A DNA stretch of 64,000 nucleotides from Trichormus_B sp936914905. GTDB lineage: Bacteria > Cyanobacteriota > Cyanobacteriia > Cyanobacteriales > Nostocaceae. Where the stretch lies: the NCBI RefSeq assembly GCF_039871975.1, contig NZ_JBDPLL010000001.1. One strand, given 5' to 3'. A program made the position numbers and the translations under genes. The notes beneath the pieces were generated by a model. That model saw only the letters and a list, made by a program, of their open reading frames with translations. It ran no database searches and was not told the origin of the DNA. The stretch's first letter is position 1, and each line of letters opens with the position of its first letter. This document shows positions 16,957 through 25,674 of the stretch, piece after piece.

Positions 16957-18057
16957 TTAAGCTATGGTGACTAGAGGAGATAAATAAATATCTTGAATAG
17001 CGTGAAATAACTTCACTCCTTCTGCAAAGGGACGCTGGAAAGTTTTCCTTCCCGAAATTAAACCTGTACCTCCAGCACGTTTATTAATTATGGCAGTCCG
17101 CACAGCTTCGGCAAAATCATTTTTACCAGAAGCACCACCAGAATTGATTAATCCTACCCTTCCACAGTAACAATTGAGGACTTGATAGCGAGTTAAATCT
17201 ATGGGGTGTTCAGTTGTCAAATCTGTGTAAATTTGCTCATTGGTTTTACCGTAACTTTTACCTGTGGCTTGAGCAACTGCACCATAACCATTATTACATT
17301 CTGGTAACTTTTGTTTAATGATATCGGCTTCAATTGTCACACCTAAATGGTTTGCTTGTCCGGTTAAGTCGGCGGCGAGGTGATAATCTTGATCTTGTTT
17401 AAAAGTGCTATTCCGTAAATAACACCATAAAACTGTTACTAAACCCAATTTATGGGCGTATTTAAAAGCTTGACTAACTTCTTGAATTTGTCTGGTAGAT
17501 TGTTCTGAACCAAAGTAAATTGTTGCCCCTACTGCTGTCGCTCCCAAATTCCAAGCTTGTTCAACGTCAGCAAACATAATTTGGTCAAATTGATTAGGAT
17601 AGGTTAATAATTCATTATGGTTAAGTTTGACGATAAAAGGAATTTTATGGGCATATTTACGGGCAATAATGCCTAATACACCTAAAGTTGTAGCGACAGC
17701 GTTACAGCCACCTTCTATTGACAATTTGACAATATTTTTTGGGTCGAAATAAATTGGATTGGGTGCAAATGATGCACCTGCGGAGTGTTCAACACCTTGG
17801 TCTACAGGGAGAATAGACAGATAGCCTGTGTTGGCTAATCTACCTGTAGAATAGATGTGTTTGAGATTTTTTAAGACCTGGGGAGAGCGATCGCTATTTA
17901 CCCAAATTCTATCTATAAAATCTGACCCTGGTAGATGTAATAAATCCTGGGAAACTTTAGCTGTATAAGTAAGCAAGTCTTCTGTTTCTTTCCCTAACAA
18001 TGACTCAATATAATTAGCTTCTAAAACTGTAGCCATAGGTTCTCGCAGTTTTGACAC
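16957..18057 (-). CDS. fbaB: Class I fructose-bisphosphate aldolase (DhnA/FbaB type)
   Basis: Schiff-base aldolase that splits fructose-1,6-bisphosphate (glycolysis, Calvin cycle, gluconeogenesis). The 366-residue product has the DhnA-type layout: LSILPVDQGVEHSAGASFAP, NPIYFDPKNIVKLSIEGGCN, FIVKLNHNELL, NLGATAVGATIYFGSEQS, VTVLWCYLRN, and the late phosphate-binding region LINSGGASGKNDFAEAVR with RAGGTGLISGRKTFQRPF. The Lys in SGRKTFQRP region or VKLNHNE supplies the Schiff base by family analogy. Start is at 18057, or 18036 (MATVLEANYIE). It lies inside the IS-bounded block, 184 bp from the GH57 gene on the same strand. Cyanobacteria usually carry a class II enzyme as the main aldolase, so this is probably a second one. 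Confidence 0.9.
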   Translation of the reverse strand: MSKLREPMATVLEANYIESLLGKETEDLLTYTAKVSQDLLHLPGSDFIDRIWVNSDRSPQVLKNLKHIYSTGRLANTGYLSILPVDQGVEHSAGASFAPNPIYFDPKNIVKLSIEGGCNAVATTLGVLGIIARKYAHKIPFIVKLNHNELLTYPNQFDQIMFADVEQAWNLGATAVGATIYFGSEQSTRQIQEVSQAFKYAHKLGLVTVLWCYLRNSTFKQDQDYHLAADLTGQANHLGVTIEADIIKQKLPECNNGYGAVAQATGKSYGKTNEQIYTDLTTEHPIDLTRYQVLNCYCGRVGLINSGGASGKNDFAEAVRTAIINKRAGGTGLISGRKTFQRPFAEGVKLFHAIQDIYLSPLVTIA

Positions 18058-18172
18058 TATTATTATTTAAGTCTGTTTATGGGAATGTTTGCCCACTGTC
18101 TTTTGATAGATATAGGAGTTACGAGAATTGGGAAATCAGGGTTGGGGCATGGGGTATTGGGAAAATGATGTT

Positions 18173-18221
18173 CCCATCTCCCTCATCTGCCTCATCTGCC
18201 TCATCTCCCTCATCTCCCTTG
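18173..18221. repeat. Tandem nonamer repeat (CTCATCTGC/CTCATCTCC)
   Basis: Five tandem 9-bp units between the aldolase and GH57 genes, preceded by GGGGCATGGGGTATTGGG heptamer-like sequence. Confidence 0.85.
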
Positions 18222-18241
18222 TCCTGCCGTATTTTACAGTT

Positions 18242-20956
18242 TTAACCCAATTTTTTTAAAATAATGCTCACATCAACGGCTAACTTTTGTCCTAACTTTA
18301 GCAACTGACGACACTGAGAAACATCTGCTTGATTATCCAGGTTAGTCAGACACAGAGGAACTACTTGACTATGCAAACAGCTAAAGTAAAGTTCTTGGGA
18401 TTTTTCTAAGGAAATGCCTAAATTTAGCTGATATCCCACATCAGTCAACTTTTCCAATCTTTGGATATCTGTGGCAAAAGAACCATTGGCATCGTGTAAC
18501 ACTTGCCAAAGTAATCGCACAATTAGCTGTTCTAATATTTGCTTACCTTCAGGTATATTGAGCCGACAACGCAGATGTTTAGCTTCAGTGGCGATCGCTT
18601 CTAATTCTGCTATGTGATTCCAACTTAATTGGGCTTCGATAATATCTTGCTCAAGCGAGCGTAAACTCATCATACAGCGATAACCTAATGCAATCTCCGC
18701 CGCTACCTGCAATTCTTGGGGAACAGCTAATTCATCACGATGAAACGCCATAATCACACCGTAATATTCCCGGTATGTTTGGGTATATAGCTGGTCTAAT
18801 CTTGTCAGTGTTTCCTGACTTAACAGCCGCATCATCCGCTGGCGTTCTTCTGCAAATAAATTCTGTAAACTAAAGGCTTCACCTCCGAAAATTTGCGTCA
18901 TGACCAGGATAACTTGAGCCGCACTTGCTTGTTGCAGCGATGCAAATAGCTTTTCTTTCAAGTTGCTGTAATCACGTCTGCCCGTAAATGGCTGAATACA
19001 GCAATGGAAATCCCAACCTCCTAAATGCAAAACTGCAAACACTAAATTTTCACTTTCCCAAGTAATATCAGACACTAGCTTCAAATGTCCTACTGCCATA
19101 CTCAACGCGCCCATGCGTTGCATCTGGTAATCTAAGTCATTGGCGGTGTAACAATATACTGCTTTTTGATAACTATGGAAATTTGCAGAAGTATCTTGTG
19201 TGGAGGGCGTATTGTTGTGATTATTAAACAGGGAAGTAATTGCGTAATGGGCTGCAACTTGTTTAAACCCAATTTGGGCAGTTAATACCAACTGACGATA
19301 AATTTCTCCACCATGCTTAAAGTGTGGAACATTACTCTCTGCTAAACCCAACCGTTTCAGAAAGCCTTTTTCCAACTGCACACCCGCTACATCTCCTGCC
19401 AATTCTAAAGCACGGGCAGCATAACGGAGAATCTGTGTTCCTTCTGGGCGGGAAAGTTCTTCAAAAAACCAACCGCAACTAGTAAACATTAACAAAGAGT
19501 GACGCTGCATTTCCAACAAACGCAAAGCATCTATTTGTTCTGCTGCTTGTAGCTTGCGAGTTTGATGACGGGAGAGAAAACTGCTAACACTAGCTGGAGA
19601 GCGATCACGCAAAACTTGAATATATTCATCCCTTGCTAACCAGGGATCCCGAAATAACTTACTTCCATATTCCTCATACACCTCAATCAATTGATCCCGC
19701 AACCAATTCAAAGCATTTCGCAAAGGTCTCCGCCATCTTTGATGCCATACACCACCTTCTCCACCACAACCACAATCATCTTGCCATCTGTCCACACCAT
19801 GAGCGCAACTCCAGGCTGTAATAGACTTTAACTCCACTTCCCAACTGGGAGGATTTAAACTCAGATAATGAGCAAAATTTGTTACAGTCCAACCATGACG
19901 AGGAAACTCACCAATAAAAGCATAAGCTAAAGTTTTCTCTGTACCCTTCTTGTGATGTCCAAAGGTTTCCCCATCAGTGGCGACAGAAATTAACTGTGCT
20001 GGACGATGATCCCCGCGCACTGCTGCACCGACCCGTCCTGCAAAATGAGTGGAACTATACACCACATCACTAAAACCCATGTCCCGTGAAATAGGTCCAT
20101 CATAGAAGAAAATGTCAATATAAGGTAAGCCTTCCGTCTTTTCTGACATAGTTACCTTATTAGCACTTAGAGGAGAAGATACAACACTAAGGCTAGGCTT
20201 TAAATAACAACGATAGGGACGAGTCGGATCAATTTGACTACCACCAACTTCATGCCATTCTGGTTGGGGGTCATATTCAGAAGGGAAAGGACGACAACGC
20301 TGGGCTTGCGATGGTGCGAGCACAATAAAGCAAATATCTTCAGCCACCAAAGCTTCTAAAGTTGCATAATCTACAGCAGTTTCAGCCAGCCAGATACCTT
20401 CGGGATCACGACCAAATCGAGATTTGAAGTCTGCTTTACCCCAACGAATTTGGGTATATTTATCTCGTTCATTAGCCAAGGGCATGATGATGTGATTGTA
20501 TACTTGCGCGATCGCATTCCCGTGACTATATAACCTTTGACTACTCTTAGCATCAGCCTCCAAAATCCGCTGATAAACCTCCACATCGTAGCGTTCTAAC
20601 CACGACATCAGCGTTGGGCCGATATTAAAACTCATGTACTCATAATTATTAACGATCCCCAACAAATCACCCCGGTCATTTAGCACTCTAGCAAAGGCAT
20701 TGGGGCGATAGCATTCCCAATGAATGCGTTCATTCCAATCATGGAATGGTGTAGCACTTGGTTGACGTTCAATCGCATCCAAATAAGGATTTTCTCTAGG
20801 TGGTTGGTAAAAATGACCATGCACAGTTACATATACACCCTGAGATTTTTTGAGGGGATCATGATGTGGCATTGCTTGGGAATCTTGATTTAAATCAAAT
20901 GTTGAGCCAGAGCTAACTGGTAATTCAGCAGCAGAAGTCATAATATTTATATCCAA
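18242..20956 (-). CDS. Glycoside hydrolase family 57 protein with DUF3536
   Basis: Protein of 904 residues. The N-terminal GH57-type barrel starts VYVTVHGHFYQPPRENPYLD (the first GH57 region, H-x-H), followed by FNIGPTLMSWLER, GIWLAETAVDYATLEALVAE (W-x-x-E region with the candidate nucleophile Glu), DIFFYDGPISRDMGFSD and ISVATDGETFGHHKKGTE (the Asp/Glu-bearing conserved region). The C-terminal half (about 500-904) is the all-helical DUF3536 domain (YTQTYREYYGVIMAFHRDEL, WNHIAELEAIATEAKHLRCR). GH57 enzymes act on alpha-glucans; this subgroup is uncharacterised as far as I know. Intact. A glucan role would suit glgB, but there is no operon link. It is the central gene of the IS-bounded block. 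Confidence 0.9.
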   Translation of the reverse strand: MDINIMTSAAELPVSSGSTFDLNQDSQAMPHHDPLKKSQGVYVTVHGHFYQPPRENPYLDAIERQPSATPFHDWNERIHWECYRPNAFARVLNDRGDLLGIVNNYEYMSFNIGPTLMSWLERYDVEVYQRILEADAKSSQRLYSHGNAIAQVYNHIIMPLANERDKYTQIRWGKADFKSRFGRDPEGIWLAETAVDYATLEALVAEDICFIVLAPSQAQRCRPFPSEYDPQPEWHEVGGSQIDPTRPYRCYLKPSLSVVSSPLSANKVTMSEKTEGLPYIDIFFYDGPISRDMGFSDVVYSSTHFAGRVGAAVRGDHRPAQLISVATDGETFGHHKKGTEKTLAYAFIGEFPRHGWTVTNFAHYLSLNPPSWEVELKSITAWSCAHGVDRWQDDCGCGGEGGVWHQRWRRPLRNALNWLRDQLIEVYEEYGSKLFRDPWLARDEYIQVLRDRSPASVSSFLSRHQTRKLQAAEQIDALRLLEMQRHSLLMFTSCGWFFEELSRPEGTQILRYAARALELAGDVAGVQLEKGFLKRLGLAESNVPHFKHGGEIYRQLVLTAQIGFKQVAAHYAITSLFNNHNNTPSTQDTSANFHSYQKAVYCYTANDLDYQMQRMGALSMAVGHLKLVSDITWESENLVFAVLHLGGWDFHCCIQPFTGRRDYSNLKEKLFASLQQASAAQVILVMTQIFGGEAFSLQNLFAEERQRMMRLLSQETLTRLDQLYTQTYREYYGVIMAFHRDELAVPQELQVAAEIALGYRCMMSLRSLEQDIIEAQLSWNHIAELEAIATEAKHLRCRLNIPEGKQILEQLIVRLLWQVLHDANGSFATDIQRLEKLTDVGYQLNLGISLEKSQELYFSCLHSQVVPLCLTNLDNQADVSQCRQLLKLGQKLAVDVSIILKKLG

Positions 20957-21405
20957 GGTAAGATTTTGGTTGTGGCAAAAGTATTGTTATAGGTACATTT
21001 TTACAGTTGTTTGTGCAGACAATCCGGTATAAACAACATCTCGTGAATAAAGGTGAATAACAACTTTGGCAAAAAAGCTCTTGAACCGGCAATAAATCTG
21101 CATTATCGCGCACATATTTCTCGTCAAGCAAGAAATTATTCAATATTGCAATAAAACCTCATTTAATGATAATTAAATCACCAGCAAAGCTAATCAGGCA
21201 ACAAACTTAATGGTATTTTAACCTATTAAAACCTATTCTCTGGATAAAACCTTGAATTAAGCTCATATTTTTGCAACAAATGATTGCAATAGCGAGTTAA
21301 ATCTCAATCTTATTATATATATGCCGCTATTCAGGAAACAGCAAAGTTAAGATTAACCTAGATTTTGATTACAGACAGATATTTTAATGTGTAATATTGA
21401 TCTTA
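20957..21405. other. Intergenic stretch upstream of the GH57 gene
   Basis: About 450 AT-rich bp with no credible gene. It likely contains the GH57 promoter on the minus strand. Nothing specific is recognised. Confidence 0.4.
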
Positions 21406-21527
21406 GGACTTACGCAATTGTCACACTCAATATCTCTTGTAAGGTGCATCAGACCTATAAATTGTTTGGTATCAACAAATTTTTGACATCTGACTCACCC
21501 TACTAATATGCCAGTTGCGTAACTGCT
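21406..21527. repeat. MITE-like inverted-repeat element before cax
   Basis: A ~120-bp non-coding segment is bounded by imperfect inverted repeats: GGACTTACGCAATTG at the left, and a right end whose reverse complement reads GCAGTTACGCAACTGG. Units starting 'GGACTTACGCAA' are widely dispersed in Nostocales genomes (from memory). It is a candidate non-autonomous element that may carry promoter sequence for cax. Confidence 0.5.
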
Positions 21528-21562
21528 ACCCAGTTACTTACACCCAAAATTCGAGATCATAA

Positions 21563-22633
21563 ATGTCAACAAAAAACATCATTTTTCTCGGCTTGTTAGT
21601 TTTTATCCCCATCTCCCTAGCGGCACACTTTCTAGAATGGGGAGAATTGATAGTTTTCATCACCGCTGGATTAGCAATTTTACCCCTAGCAGCTTGGATG
21701 GGTGCAGCCACAGAAGAAATTGCCGTCGTCGTCGGTCCCTCATTAGGAGGGTTCTTAAATGCCACCTTTGGTAATGCTACAGAATTGATTATTGCTTTAG
21801 TCGCCCTCAATGCGGGACTAATAGATGTTGTTAAAGCCAGTATTACCGGGTCAATTATTGGCAACTTACTATTAGTAATGGGTCTTTCCATGTTATTGGG
21901 GGGACTGCGCTACAAGGAACAAACATTCCAATCAGTTGTGGCGCGGGTAAATGCTTCATCAATGAATTTAGCAGTAATTGCAATTTTGTTACCAACAGCA
22001 ATGAACTACACATCTATTGGCATCAGTGAGAGAACATTGCAAAATCTCTCGCTTGCTGTTGCTGTAGTATTAATTCTGGTTTACGCCCTAACATTGCTAT
22101 TTTCCATGAAAACTCATGCCTATTTATATGACGTAGGTGTAGCAGAGATAGAAATTGAAGCAGAAGAAAAACCAAATATTTGGATTTGGACTGGTGTATT
22201 ACTAGTCTGCACACTTTTTGTAGCCTTAGAGTCAGAATTACTGGTTGATACTTTAGAAGTAGCCACATCCAAGTTAGGTTTGACAGCACTATTTACAGGG
22301 GTAATTTTGTTGCCCATAGTCGGTAATGCCGCAGAACACGCGACAGCCGTCACCGTAGCCATGAAAAATAAAATGGATCTGTCTTTATCTGTAGCAGTGG
22401 GATCAAGTATGCAAATTGCCCTATTTGTCGCCCCCGTTTTAGTCATTGCTGGACGGTTCATGAATCAGCCAATGGATTTAGATTTCAATCCCTTTGAATT
22501 AGTAGCAGTAGCAGTAGCAGTGTTAATTGCTAATAGCATTAGTTATGATGGTAAATCCAATTGGTTGGAAGGAACTTTACTATTAGCTGCCTATACAGTT
22601 TTGGGCTTCGCTTTCTATTTCCATCCAGTATAG
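21563..22633 (+). CDS. cax: Calcium/proton antiporter (CaCA superfamily, Cax)
   Basis: Integral membrane exchanger that exports Ca2+ using the proton gradient. The 356-residue protein has eleven or so membrane segments and the two inverted alpha-repeats of the family: GNATELIIALVALNAGLID with GSIIGNLLLVMGLSMLLGG, and GNAAEHATAVTVAMKNKMDL with AVGSSMQIALFVAPVLVIAG. The paired acidic residues (Glu in GNATE and GNAAE) are the expected cation ligands. The acidic loop IEIEAEEKPN separates the two halves. ATG at 21563 follows AAATTCGAGATCATAA without a strong ribosome site. Intact. A hairpin terminator lies 28 bp downstream. It lies inside the IS-bounded block. Confidence 0.95.
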   Translation: MSTKNIIFLGLLVFIPISLAAHFLEWGELIVFITAGLAILPLAAWMGAATEEIAVVVGPSLGGFLNATFGNATELIIALVALNAGLIDVVKASITGSIIGNLLLVMGLSMLLGGLRYKEQTFQSVVARVNASSMNLAVIAILLPTAMNYTSIGISERTLQNLSLAVAVVLILVYALTLLFSMKTHAYLYDVGVAEIEIEAEEKPNIWIWTGVLLVCTLFVALESELLVDTLEVATSKLGLTALFTGVILLPIVGNAAEHATAVTVAMKNKMDLSLSVAVGSSMQIALFVAPVLVIAGRFMNQPMDLDFNPFELVAVAVAVLIANSISYDGKSNWLEGTLLLAAYTVLGFAFYFHPV

Positions 22634-22660
22634 GGTATAAGAGTGTAGAGGTAGGAAAAC

Positions 22661-22690
22661 CCCATCAATTTCCATCAATTTATTGATGGG
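22661..22690 (+). terminator. Hairpin after cax
   Basis: CCCATCAA (22661-22668) pairs perfectly with TTGATGGG (22683-22690). It lies 28 bp downstream of the cax stop. There is no long T-run, so termination is probable, not certain. Confidence 0.55.
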
Positions 22691-22849
22691 CTTGACATAA
22701 AGACACCACATTTCTGGCACGTAATGTCTCGACATACATCTTTTTTTCTGTTTCCATTATTAAAAATAGAGGCTTGTATCCTTTAACTTCTGCGCTAGTG
22801 CTTCCCCTACACCCCACACCCAGTTTTCGGTCATCTACTGATGATGGAT

Positions 22850-23100
22850 GTTTACAGACTTAATATCGGGAGTATCAAGTTTTGGCAGAAAGACTCAAAT
22901 AGCAAGGAAACCATTGAGATCAGCACAACGAAGGGAAAGGATTTAGTAGACACTTTCAACATTCCACTGTGCGCCAGAAATTTTAATCCTTGCTCCAATC
23001 TGTTTAAAAGCAGATTCGACAGATCCAGAACCAATAGAACACACTTGTTCAGCTTGGTAGTAGCTGTAGTTAATAATGCGAGTGCGATGTTTTTCCCTTA
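22850..23100 (-). mobile_element. Transposase fragment, ISKra4-like, cut by ISAzo13 copy 2
   Basis: Minus-strand reading gives REKHRTRIINYSYYQAEQV, CSIGSGSVESAFKQIGARIK, ISGAQWNVESV, then a stop and LSLRCADLNGFLAI. The GSGxVES-KQ-xGAR-x-KxSGAQW block is typical of ISKra4-type transposase C-termini. It ends abruptly at the TTA that borders ISAzo13 copy 2 (23098-23100). The N-terminal part is absent on the other side of that element. Family call from motif memory only. Confidence 0.6.
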
Positions 23101-23991
23101 GGATAGTGGATGAAATAACCTGTAACTGTGGTTTAGGGGTGTAATTCCATTGGGGCAAGAATTGATCAAAAACAATCTTCAGATTTAATTTGAAGTCAAG
23201 AGCCACTTTCGGCCGGTTTGATAGGTGTTATAGAGAATAGTCGTCAAGAGTTTGAGTCTAGTTCGGGTGGTTGCCGTTGCCATGAGGTCTTTTACAGTCT
23301 GCACACTCTCAAAAATCAGCCCCTGACACAGGGGAGAAATATTTCGTGTCTATACTCATGACCGGATTACCTGGGCCTTGATCAGACTGCTAGAGTTGGT
23401 CAATGGCCTCAAATTGCTGATTGCGATGTTCAGTCTCTCCTGTTGCCAGTGTCTTCACTGCTTTAGGTTTAGGAAAGTTGTGTTTCTTCAACAACTGCTC
23501 TACCACTGTCACACTCACTTCTATTCCCTCATGTCCCAGCAATCTGGCAATCTCATGACCCTTGAGATGAGTCCACTTGACCGTTCCATCCATCGGTGAA
23601 CAGGCTGTGTGCCGCTCCAACACTCCCAAAAACCCCTCTTCTCAGAAAGCAATCGTCTCAAAGGCTGATTTCCCTCCACCTCTGGGTTGGCGAATCCCCT
23701 CCTGCTCAACCACCTTTTCTTCCTCAAGTTCCTGCAAGCCGAAGTTTCAGGTTTCGTTATGCCATAACAGCAAGCTGCGGATCTATGCCTGCCCCCCGTA
23801 CCCTACTTTTAGGGCTTCAATCGCTGCCCATATACGGAGATACTTCTGTGACAACTACTTATAGTATCCTTGCATTTGAACTTCAATTTCACCAGGGTCA
23901 GGGCCCATCATCTACCAGTTCTCCATCTATATAGTGTATAATAGTGTATAGATATTATTAACACTCTTACACCTTATTTAATCCACTTTCC
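23101..23991 (-). mobile_element. ISAzo13-family insertion sequence, copy 2 (degenerate)
   Basis: The left end GGATAGTGGATGAAATAA and right end (reverse complement GGAAAGTGGATTAAATAA) form the terminal repeats. TTA borders both ends (23098-23100, 23992-23994). Transposase pieces on the minus strand include HTACSPMDGTVKWTHLKGHE, VSVTVVEQLLKKHNFPKPKA and the C-terminal FKLNLKIVFDQFLPQWNYTP, with the region between them largely deleted; the order of the pieces matches the family. At ~890 bp it is too short to be a full element. The right flank is the N-terminal half of kdpD; the left flank is an unrelated transposase fragment. Confidence 0.88.
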
Positions 23992-24822
23992 TTACTGAGA
24001 AACCGATCAGGACTAGCGACAAACAAAACATACAAAGGAGCATTCATGTAGCCAGCCAACCTAGCACCCCTGCGTAAAAGTTGCATCGAATTAGGGTAAG
24101 TAGATATGCACACTAAAACTCGTTCTTGAATACTACAAAATTGACCTTGAGGTGCAGCAGCAATTGCATCTTCTTCCACATTATCTGCCACTTCCGGTAA
24201 AGCCGACTCTCTCAAAGCGATTTAAGTTAAGGTGTTGAAAGAAGTTATCTAAAGCCTGTTGGATATTTTGGGGTGCATATATTTTTCCTTCCAGTAATCT
24301 TTCTTGGAGAGTATCCGCTGTGATATCTACTAATACCACCTCATTAGGAGCTTCCAGAATGCGGTCAGGAATTCGCTCACGCACAACTACAGGTGTAATT
24401 CTGGCTACTAAATCATTCAGACTTTCAAAATAATGTTGAACATTCATGGTGGAGTAAACATAAATACCCGGCTCCAAAATGATTTCTACATCTTCATGGC
24501 GTTTTGCTCGTGGACAACCAGAAACATTAGTATGAGCAAGTTCATCAATTAAAACGAATTGGGGCGATCACTCAATCACTGCTTCCGTATTCATGTCCGG
24601 TAACATTACATGCCCATGAGTTCATAACTGTGGCGGTATCACCTCTAAACCCTCAGCTTTTTCAGCCGTTTCCTTCCGTCCGTGAGTTTCCAACGATCCT
24701 ATAACAATATGAATCCCTTCCTGTTTGAGTGCGTGTCCTTCTTCTAAGATTCTGTAGGCCTTACCCACCCCAGAAGCCATAGCAATAAATATTTTGTATT
24801 TTCCCCTTCTTTGTGAATACAT
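23992..24822 (-). pseudogene. kdpD: N-terminal piece of short-type kdpD, multiply broken
   Basis: K+-sensing protein of the Kdp system, here the short cyanobacterial form (KdpD sensor domain plus USP domain, no histidine kinase). It begins MYSQRRGKYKIFIAMASGVG at 24822. The Walker-A Thr is changed (GVGKAYRIL instead of the usual GVGKTYRML). In-frame stops follow IPPQL (TGA, near 24629) and NTEAVIE (TGA, near 24570). A frameshift near 24210 separates ALDNFFQHLN from EVADNVEEDA. The Walker-B region LIDELAHTN and STMNVQHYFESLNDLVARIT are still readable. It ends at SPDRFLSK, where ISAzo13 copy 2 begins. The rest of the gene is at 15170-15449. Confidence 0.92.
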
Positions 24823-24919
24823 ATATGATTCCTATTTGATTTGATCAAAATCTCACTTTTTCGCGTTGCTCCCGGAGCAGAGGGGAAAAATTCAATGCCC
24901 AATACCCAATGACTAATGA

Positions 24920-25519
24920 TTAATTTTGATTACGGTTCAACTCCTGCAAATCAAGAGCATAATTTAACCGCAAAACATTGACACCTGGTTCACCAAAAAT
25001 TCCTAAAAATCTGCCATCTGTATACTTATTAATGAGAGGAACTATTTCATCCTCTTTTATCCCTCTTGCCTGTGTAACCCTTGCTAACTGCTGTCGTGTA
25101 GCTTTCAAAGAGATATGAGGATCTAAACCTGATCCAGAAGTGTAAATTAAATCAGGTGATGGCTGAATACTTTCATCCTGAAATTCAGTAGCTTCCTCAA
25201 TAATTCTAGTAGTTAGCTCTGGATTACTAGCAGCAAGATTACTGCCTCCAGATATACCTGTAGGCTTGGCTTTTCTTCCCTGACTATATTTCACCACACT
25301 GGGACGACTATGAAAATATTTATCTGATGTAAAAATTTGACCAATCAAAGACGAACCTATTGGTTGAGCTTCTATATTTAAAACAATGCTGCCATTTGCG
25401 GAAGTTGGGAAAGCAAACTGACCAAGTGCCAGAATAGCCAGAGGATAGATTATTGCTGTTAATAACCAAAGTAATAAAGTCACACGAATTGCTCGGATAG
25501 CTTCTCGAATAAACATCAT
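24920..25519 (-). CDS. kdpC: KdpC subunit of the K+-transporting ATPase
   Basis: Small subunit that stabilises the KdpFABC K+ pump and raises ATP affinity. The 199-residue product has one N-terminal membrane segment (VTLLLWLLTAIIYPLAILAL), then the conserved NGSIV, EAQPIGSSLIGQIFTSDKYF, HSRPSVVKY, SGGSNLAASNPEL, PSPDLIYTSGSGLDPHISLK, and the end region GIFGEPGVNVLRLNYALDLQ. Length and motifs are normal; no lesion. Order on the minus strand is kdpA-kdpB-kdpC-kdpD as in Anabaena. A 155-bp gap with a heptamer repeat separates it from kdpB, and 97 bp separate it from broken kdpD. Confidence 0.95.
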   Translation of the reverse strand: MMFIREAIRAIRVTLLLWLLTAIIYPLAILALGQFAFPTSANGSIVLNIEAQPIGSSLIGQIFTSDKYFHSRPSVVKYSQGRKAKPTGISGGSNLAASNPELTTRIIEEATEFQDESIQPSPDLIYTSGSGLDPHISLKATRQQLARVTQARGIKEDEIVPLINKYTDGRFLGIFGEPGVNVLRLNYALDLQELNRNQN

Positions 25520-25531
25520 AATTCAATTATA

Positions 25532-25562
25532 GTAATTGGTAATTGGTAATTGCTAATTAGTA
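25532..25562. repeat. STRR heptamer repeat between kdpB and kdpC
   Basis: About four units of GTAATTG and variants in the kdpB-kdpC gap. A dispersed palindromic repeat (25608-25640) follows. Confidence 0.75.
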
Positions 25563-25674
25563 ATAGAATAGTTATTCTAATCCTGGAAATCCTTAAATTC
25601 TAGACATCTTGATATGGCTTGAACTACGCTACGCTATCAGAAAATTTTCCCTGCTCCCTATACCCTATTCTCAA

